A stretch of 64,000 nucleotides of DNA from Zymobacter palmae (GTDB lineage: Bacteria; Pseudomonadota; Gammaproteobacteria; Pseudomonadales; Halomonadaceae). The stretch is from the NCBI RefSeq assembly GCF_003610015.1, contig NZ_AP018933.1, positions 2,142,035 through 2,206,034 of the forward strand, given 5' to 3'. A program made the translations under genes and the position numbers. Positions 58,373-64,000 of this stretch are shown here, piece after piece (the first letter of the stretch is position 1; each line of letters starts with the position of its first letter). The notes below the pieces were generated by a model that had not been told where the DNA came from, did not search any database, and saw nothing but the letters and a program-made list of their open reading frames with translations.

Positions 58373-58714
58373 TCTGGCGCCTACATTAGAACGCTGAGGG
58401 TAGCGTGTGTATCCCCAAGGGGTGCGACATATGCGCCCCATGCGGTGGCTTGTCGCTGGCACAATAGCACAGTAACCCCCTGCCGCGCTGCCCATAAACG
58501 CCGTTCAACAGCTGGGGCAAAGCTAATGGGCATGACCGCCAGCAGCGCGGTGACCATAACGCAGACGGCCTGCCGAACCGACTGACTCGCTGCGCAATGC
58601 GCACGGTACAGTTCGATTCGACAGGCCGCTCGATACGCCCCGCTTGCCTTCTGTCCTCATCACCCGGTGTACACGTTCTCACGCAGGCCGTGGAGACAAG
58701 GCATCATCGTCAGA
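58373..58714. other. Intergenic region between convergent cmoB and cpdA
   Basis: 342 bp without a clear hairpin terminator or gene; short open frames lack SDs. The only notable feature is that both flanking genes point inward. Confidence 0.4.
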
Positions 58715-59551
58715 TCATGCCTGCGCATCGCCCTCGGCGATGGCGTGAGCCGCATCCTCTTGTTCATTTTCGCTTGATGCCACTGCTGCTGATGCATCAC
58801 CGCTGTCACGGTCAGGGATGCTGACGCGCACCACTTCCGTATGTTCGATTTCACCGGTGGCATCGCTGACGTCAATGATGCGGAACCCCGGCAACGCCTG
58901 TTCATCCACCTCAAAAACATCGCTTCCCGGCGTGAACTGGTCGATAACGGCTGGCGCGGTCAGTACGCGCACGCCATCGCGCTCTTCATCCAGCGGATAG
59001 TGGATATGGCCGGCCAGCACGCCGCGCACATGCGGGTAATCGTCGAGGATTTCCCACAGCGAATCGCGATCTTCCAGCGCGATATCGTTCATCCAGCGCG
59101 ACGGCAGCAGCAACGGCGGATGATGCAGTGCTACGATCACTGGGCGCGTCGTAACGCGCAGACGCTCGTCGAGCCACTGCAGCTGATCTTCGCCCAGATG
59201 ACCTTCTTCATGCCCTTCATCATTGATATGGCTATCCAGCTGCAGCAGTTCGACCGGCCCCAGATCAACGGCCGCCGCCATCGGCGCAAACGTCGACATG
59301 GGCGGTTCGGCATCGTGGTTGCCGGGCAGCCAGCTCCAAGGCACGCCACACCCATTGAGGTACCGTTTTGCGCGTTCGTATGACGCTTCGGAACCATCGT
59401 CGCTGATATCGCCCACGACCACGATATGGTCAGGGGCATACTCGGGCACCTTGCCCAGTACGACCTGTGCGTGCCAGTCCGGATAATGACCTCTTACCTG
59501 ACCTTCTGTATCTGCCAGCAGATGTATGTCGGACAGCTGCACTATGCGCAT
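58715..59551 (-). CDS. cpdA: 3',5'-cyclic-AMP phosphodiesterase
   Basis: 278 aa from the ATG at 59551 with AGGAGG 8 nt upstream. Metallophosphoesterase: LSDIHLLAD (D7, H9), VVGDISDDGS, LPGNHDAEP, VALHHPP and AGHIHYPLD supply the dinuclear metal ligands. The C-terminal 25 residues are acidic and Ala-rich. The family hydrolyses cAMP and lowers CRP activity. Downstream of yqiB and nudF on the same strand, as in E. coli. Confidence 0.9.
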   Translation of the reverse strand: MRIVQLSDIHLLADTEGQVRGHYPDWHAQVVLGKVPEYAPDHIVVVGDISDDGSEASYERAKRYLNGCGVPWSWLPGNHDAEPPMSTFAPMAAAVDLGPVELLQLDSHINDEGHEEGHLGEDQLQWLDERLRVTTRPVIVALHHPPLLLPSRWMNDIALEDRDSLWEILDDYPHVRGVLAGHIHYPLDEERDGVRVLTAPAVIDQFTPGSDVFEVDEQALPGFRIIDVSDATGEIEHTEVVRVSIPDRDSGDASAAVASSENEQEDAAHAIAEGDAQA

Positions 59552-59699
59552 AAATACCCTCCTGAAGGTGTTTCTGATGCTACCGCTGCGTACACAAAGA
59601 CAACAGCCGTAGCGTGACCGCATGCCGCGATGGCATGCCGCCTGATGCTTCACTCAAAAAGAAGTGGCTTAACGGGCAGTTAGCGATAAAGGGCTCATC

Positions 59700-60146
59700 C
59701 TATCCTAGCGATGGCGCTTCCACCACCATGCCGTGCTCAAGCGCATGCGTCAGCCACTCCCCAAGGAATCGGTTGAGCTGCAACTTTTCGTCAGGCTGAT
59801 GCATATAGGGGTTGGGATAGCGGTAACGCCCTTGGAAATGGCGCTGACGCTGAAAATCCGTCACTTCGGCAAGACTGACATCGTGGTACATGTGCACGCG
59901 CATACACGGCACTTCCATCAAATGATCAAGCACACCACGCTGCGTGATGCGCAGCATGGTGGTATAGGGCGCGCGTTCGAGCACCTCCACATGAAGCAGC
60001 CCGAAGTGACGATATTCGTCGGCGAGGGCGATCACCCGCTCATCGCCCGCCTCATGATCGCCCAACAGACGCTCCAGCCGGAAGAAATTGCTCGCGCATT
60101 CCTTCTGTAGGCTGCGAAGATCGGTGGTGTAGGCGCGTCGTGTCAT
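59700..60146 (-). CDS. yqiB: YqiB/DUF1249 family protein
   Basis: 148 aa, soluble, no membrane segment. LQKECASNFFRLERLL, VLERAPYTTMLRI, VPCMRVHMYHDVSLAEVTDFQ and the end EKLQLNRFLGEWLTHAL are the conserved family blocks. Function is unknown. It is almost contiguous with nudF (1 bp) and lies 148 bp before cpdA; the nudF-yqiB-cpdA order is conserved. Confidence 0.88.
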   Translation of the reverse strand: MTRRAYTTDLRSLQKECASNFFRLERLLGDHEAGDERVIALADEYRHFGLLHVEVLERAPYTTMLRITQRGVLDHLMEVPCMRVHMYHDVSLAEVTDFQRQRHFQGRYRYPNPYMHQPDEKLQLNRFLGEWLTHALEHGMVVEAPSLG

Positions 60147-60147
60147 A

Positions 60148-60804
60148 TCAACTCCTGGCTCGCAGACTCGACCGCTCGGCGGCCAACCACTGCAAGCTGA
60201 TCAAGGCCATGGCATTGTCAATCCGGCCGTTCTTCATCATCTCGCTGATGTCAGTGAAAGAGAAGGTGCGGACACGGATATCTTCGTTCTCTTCTTCCAG
60301 CCCATGGATGCCGCCCAACGGCGCGCTGTCGACCAGCGCACAGAACAGGTAGAACTGCTCGCAGGATGCCCCAGGGCTGGTGTAGTAGCGGTACAGTGGG
60401 ATCAGCTCGGTGACCTTGCAGTTGGCTTCTTCTTCTGCTTCGCGGCGCGCTACTTCTTCCGGCGTTTCATCACGGTCGATAAGCCCGGCTACCGGTTCTA
60501 GCAGCCACGGCGAGTGGGCGCTCTGACCGTGTGCAAGCCGCGCCACGATCCCGGCACGAATCTGTTCGACTAACACCACAACATCGCGCTTAGGGTCATA
60601 CAGCAGCACGCCTACGGCATCGGGGCGAACATGAACTTCGCGGTCAACGGTATCGCTCCAGCCGCCGTCGAAGCGACGATAGCGGTAGTGACGCCGCTCG
60701 AAGGTGAAGAAGCCTTTATAGAGCGTTTCTCCACCTTGATCCTGATAGTCATCGACGCCGTAGGTCACATCAAGACGTGCGTCCGATGAGGATTCCGTAC
60801 TCAT
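60148..60804 (-). CDS. nudF: ADP-ribose pyrophosphatase NudF
   Basis: 218 aa Nudix hydrolase cleaving ADP-ribose to AMP and ribose-5-P. The Nudix box runs from GLIDRDETPEEV to RREAEEEANC (about 107-129); the usual EEAG is EEAN here, so the conserved glycine is Asn, while the metal-binding REx2EE set is intact. N-terminal YKGFFTFERRHYRYRRFDGGWS and the VVLVEQIRAG block match NudF. It lies head of nudF-yqiB-cpdA. Confidence 0.9.
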   Translation of the reverse strand: MSTESSSDARLDVTYGVDDYQDQGGETLYKGFFTFERRHYRYRRFDGGWSDTVDREVHVRPDAVGVLLYDPKRDVVVLVEQIRAGIVARLAHGQSAHSPWLLEPVAGLIDRDETPEEVARREAEEEANCKVTELIPLYRYYTSPGASCEQFYLFCALVDSAPLGGIHGLEEENEDIRVRTFSFTDISEMMKNGRIDNAMALISLQWLAAERSSLRARS

Positions 60805-61052
60805 GAAGCTTCTCCCTACAGGCTCTTCATTGAGCCTTATCCAATAACGTGGGCAAAAGACGGTGCCCTTCTACGACAGGCGGCGAACGCGGGCCCAATA
60901 ACGAAGGCATAACATGCCCGCGACCGTCGATGAATTCAATGCCCCTTGCGTGCACGCCGATGCTTTCTTGCACCGATCGTCTTTTGCTATTTTGACAAGC
61001 TCCGGAACAGGGACATGCCCGAAACAGACGGAGACAGACAAGGAAGCTCACC

Positions 61053-61607
61053 ATGAAAGGCCGCAATATGACCCGCTGGCGCGATCCCGCCAAGGACCCT
61101 CGCCAAGAGCACAAGACGGATCTGATCACGCCGGAAGGCTTTCAACGCATGCACTCGCTCTATGAGCACCTGCGCTACGAGCGCCGCCCGCTGATATCAC
61201 AGAAAGTGGCCGAAGCCGCCGCACAGGGCGACCGCAGCGAAAATGCGGATTACACCTATAACAAACGAGAGCTGAATCGCACGCTGAGCCGCATTCGTTA
61301 CCTAGGCAAGCGCCTTGATGCACTGAAGGTGGTCGACCGGCTACCCGCCCAGCGTGACCGCGTCTTCTTCAGTGCATGGGTAACACTCGAAGACCTCGAC
61401 AGCGATGCAGGAGAGGAACTGAATATCCGTATAGTGGGGCCAGATGAGACGGATAACAAGCGGCACTGGATCAGCATTGACGCGCCTCTGTCGCGCGCAC
61501 TGCTCGGTAAAACACTGGATGACGAGGTGAATGTGCAGACCCCAGAAGGCCCTCGAACGTGGCTGATCACGGATATCCGGTACGCCACACCGGAAGGAAC
61601 GGCCTGA
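61053..61607 (+). CDS. greB: Transcription elongation factor GreB
   Basis: 184 aa. Stimulates transcript cleavage by stalled RNA polymerase. The coiled-coil tip reads GDRSENADYTYNKRELNRTL with the acidic residues needed for cleavage; VAEAAAQGDRSENADY is the Gre signature. YLGKRLDALKVVD and the C-terminal FKBP-like domain follow. It is longer at the N-terminus than E. coli GreB (158 aa). Start at 61053 with AAGGAAG 7 nt upstream; an ATG at 61068 is the alternative. Confidence 0.9.
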   Translation: MKGRNMTRWRDPAKDPRQEHKTDLITPEGFQRMHSLYEHLRYERRPLISQKVAEAAAQGDRSENADYTYNKRELNRTLSRIRYLGKRLDALKVVDRLPAQRDRVFFSAWVTLEDLDSDAGEELNIRIVGPDETDNKRHWISIDAPLSRALLGKTLDDEVNVQTPEGPRTWLITDIRYATPEGTA

Positions 61608-61742
61608 TCGAAGCAAGAGCCGACAATGGCCCACCTGCCCATCGAAAGTCTGCGCTGACACTGCCCCTCACAACGGGATGACACCGTTTCCTGAACAGGC
61701 CTCCTTATCGCTCACCGTAGTGCCTTAGGGATGAGGATACAG

Positions 61743-61771
61743 AAAGGCCGATGCAAAGCACCGGCCTTTTT
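61743..61771 (+). terminator. Terminator downstream of greB
   Basis: AAAGGCCG and CGGCCTTT with an 11-nt loop followed by T; on the other strand it may also serve the TerC gene (stop at 61841). Confidence 0.75.
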
Positions 61772-61840
61772 GACGTTTGCGTAATGGCTTGTGCTGCTGG
61801 CACAGCATACGCTGAGGCCTACGGCCCAAACGCGAGGGCG

Positions 61841-62917
61841 TTACGCTTGCTGGCGCCCCTTGATCAGGCTAGCCATCACGGTGAGTCCCAGAATCACACC
61901 GATGATCGACAGTGATAGGCCGGTACCGATATCGGGTACACCATGCAGCGGCTGACCGTCGTTGATGAACGGCAGTGTGTTCTGGTGCAAAGCATGCAGT
62001 ACCAGTTTGACGCCGATGAAGGCCAGCAGGCATGACAGCCCTACGCCCAGATAGGTCAGCTTCGACATCAGGCCGTGCAGCAGGAAGTACAGCTGAATCA
62101 GCCCCAGCAAAGCAAACGCGTTAGCAGTGAACACGATATAGGCCGACGACGTCAGGCCATAGATCGCCGGTATGGAGTCGAAAGCAAACAGCAGATCGGT
62201 GATACCCAGCGCGATCACCACCGCCATAATTGGGGTAGCGACCCAGCGCCGACGCCCTTGCGCATCGGTCTGATGCTCCAACAGATGCGGACTGTCGACT
62301 TTGTCACTGATCGGTAGCCAACGCTGCAACCATACGAGGATCTTCGGCATCTCTTCGCTGTCATCGTTATGTGCGAAGTGCTCGATAATCAGTTTGACGG
62401 CGCTATAGAGCAGGAACAGCCCAAACAGATAGAACAGCCAGCTGTAGCGTTCAAGCGCTGCCGCACCCAAGGCAATCAGACCGCCACGCATCACCAATGC
62501 CATTCCGACCCCGATCAGCAGCGCCTTCTGCTGGAAGCGTGGAGGAATCGAGAACTTGGCCATGATGAGGGCGAAGACGAACAGGTTGTCGACGGACAGG
62601 CTCTTCTCGGTCACAAACCCAGCGAAGAACTCACCGCCGTGCGTCGGCCCGGTCAGCCACGTCAGCCCAATCCCGAACAGAATGGCCAACGCGATGAAGA
62701 AGGCCGACCAAACGGCAGATTCCTTCAAGGTGGGGGCGTGAGGTTTACGCACGTGCGCCACGAAATCAAAGATAAACAGGCCCAGCGTCACCAATAACGT
62801 GACACCCCAGACCCAGCCGGGCACCTGAAGCGTATTTTCCACAGTAAGACTCTCCTGCTTAGCGGTCATATCATTATCGTTGGCGACACAGCGTTCATCG
62901 CTGTGTCCTACCAGCAT
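61841..62917 (-). CDS. TerC-family integral membrane protein (Alx-like)
   Basis: 358 aa, about nine hydrophobic helices. Motifs FFAGFVTEKSLSVDNLFVFALIM, LGITDLLFAFDSIPAIYG and IGVKLVLHAL are the TerC/Alx core; members export metal ions such as manganese in E. coli (Alx) or link to tellurite resistance. Start at 62917 is favoured by AGGGGAG 6 nt upstream; a start at 62869 is shorter and has no SD. The yybP-ykoY leader often found before alx is not recognisable here. Confidence 0.87.
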   Translation of the reverse strand: MLVGHSDERCVANDNDMTAKQESLTVENTLQVPGWVWGVTLLVTLGLFIFDFVAHVRKPHAPTLKESAVWSAFFIALAILFGIGLTWLTGPTHGGEFFAGFVTEKSLSVDNLFVFALIMAKFSIPPRFQQKALLIGVGMALVMRGGLIALGAAALERYSWLFYLFGLFLLYSAVKLIIEHFAHNDDSEEMPKILVWLQRWLPISDKVDSPHLLEHQTDAQGRRRWVATPIMAVVIALGITDLLFAFDSIPAIYGLTSSAYIVFTANAFALLGLIQLYFLLHGLMSKLTYLGVGLSCLLAFIGVKLVLHALHQNTLPFINDGQPLHGVPDIGTGLSLSIIGVILGLTVMASLIKGRQQA

Positions 62918-64000
62918 AGTGCACTCCCCTGCCCATAGAGCGGATAGGCCATGCGAGCCTAATAAGACCCCAATGTGCAGGCAACGTGCTGTAAATCAAA
63001 CTTAACGGATCTGGCGCAGAGTCACGCCCCTTGCCACCAAGTGCACAACATATCACCGGGCACATCTGACGGTCTTGTCTATCACTCCGCCCAAGCACAT
63101 GATCAAGCCCAAGACCCCGGGCTTCCCACCAAACGCCCCTTTCAACCTTGGTGACCCCCTGTAGTGGTGCCAATAGCGCCCCCAGGCCTCGCTCGTGCTG
63201 CATCGTGCCTATACCTGCACGCCCGAGTCCAATCTCATCATGGCACGCAACATTATCATGCCATTGCACACTAGGGCCCTGCCACGATATGGGGGCACTA
63301 CAAGCGTAACGGTCTAATCACACAGGGTAAAACATCGTCCATACCACTGCGCCCACGCCGCCACCTTGGCACCACTTCAAGCAGATTCATCGGCCAATAC
63401 GGCGCAACACCGTAGCCTCAACGGTCACATTGCATTGCTGGCAAGGCGGATGATTAGATACGTCAAAGCGCCTATCTTCGCTGCCTTATAATTAGGCCTC
63501 CTTTTCAACGTACCGTCACGATAATTACCCTCCAAGAAAGTAGGTATTTATAGCGATCCTCGGATTTTCCTACCCACTATTTCATGACGATACCGCTATA
63601 GAAAGCCCCACCTTCAGAACACTTACAACCGGCGCTGTGTGACGCAATACTGATGGTAATTCAGGCCACAGTGGTTGATGTCGCCAAGCCTCCCCGCGCG
63701 AGAAGCGGCACCGCAGGCGTCCCCCTTCAGCGTTTCCCTTTCCCATGTCAGTACTGTGATGACCCCATCGACACAGCAGGCTTTATAGAGCACTGCGTAA
63801 GCCACCTACATATAAAAAATTATTCGCCCCAACTTATAACAACTAAATAACTTCGCGCAGGCATATATAAAATGTATGTATCAGTATGAATAACCCGATC
63901 ATCACAATATCTTCCTACTACAAATAAACAGCCGTACTCATAACAATAAGACAATGCATCTATCAGCGAGCCGTGGCGCTCTGCGAAGGGCATAACCCTT
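62918..64000. other. Right-hand region with no supported gene
   Basis: About 1.08 kb, with the last 500 bp AT-rich. A small hairpin AAGCCC/GGGCTT lies at 63105-63124. A minus-strand frame runs open from the right edge to a TAA at 63820 (ATG at 63993; 57 codons, product with two Cys-Tyr pairs); it is too short and lacks an SD in view to call. No tRNA, rRNA or known leader recognised. Confidence 0.4.

Noticed and set aside
62895-63300. 124-codon minus-strand frame and a possible manganese riboswitch upstream of the TerC gene
   Set aside because: The frame overlaps the TerC start and lacks protein-like features; the riboswitch core typical of alx leaders was not seen.

Overview
The window is a gene-dense, moderately GC-rich stretch of a gammaproteobacterial chromosome. 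Many blocks keep gammaproteobacterial neighbourhoods: maf/yceD-rpmF-plsX-fabD-fabG-acpP-fabF-pabC-mltG-tmk-holB-tatD, divergent rluC/rne, nudF-yqiB-cpdA, yqiA-parE-parC and cmoAB. The fab cluster without fabH, the divergent etfBA/ETF-QO locus and an N-terminally extended SerB fit a Halomonadaceae-like (Oceanospirillales) organism. That family-level placement is inference; no rRNA gene is present.

Layout. Positions 1-8785 (minus strand) are a compact purine operon, purE-K-C-S-Q-L-F-M-N-(D). Gene order and protein type match the Bacillus/Firmicutes operon: a separate PurS, PurQ and small PurL, and a PurF with propeptide and Fe-S cysteines. This is not the gammaproteobacterial arrangement with one large PurL. 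Upstream lie two helicase genes (dinG, rhlB), then a small basic protein coupled to xthA. A MITE-like element abuts the xthA stop codon. Positions 14.2-17.6 kb are an AT-richer accessory stretch with membrane proteins carrying Ser/Asp/Cys-rich tails and a candidate structured RNA. tolQR (without tolA, tolB or pal), etfBA and the divergent ETF-QO gene follow. A two-block heptanucleotide tandem repeat and a pair of zinc-ribbon/TM2 proteins lie at 22.9-24.0 kb.

Positions 24.9-37.5 kb hold a UvrD-like helicase and the long minus-strand cluster for DNA replication (holB, tmk), peptidoglycan (mltG), folate (pabC) and fatty-acid/phospholipid synthesis (fab genes, plsX), headed by rpmF and yceD. maf diverges from it and is followed by an AmiD-type amidase. 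sppA, rluC and rne follow. RNase E ends in eleven 22-residue repeats and is preceded by a leader of about 600 nt. A DASS-family anion transporter, serB, topoisomerase IV (parC, parE), yqiA, pgi, cmoAB, cpdA, yqiB, nudF, greB and a TerC-family membrane protein complete the annotated part. The last 1.1 kb has no gene that I can support.

Functional links. The purine operon covers most steps from PRPP to IMP but lacks purB and purH here (purF, purD, purN, purSQL, purM, purE, purK and purC are present). etfBA and ETF-QO form one electron route to ubiquinone. rne and rhlB encode RNA-degradosome partners. cmoA and cmoB make the cmo5U tRNA modification together. Start sites were chosen by ribosome-binding site and family alignment from memory; no database search was possible.
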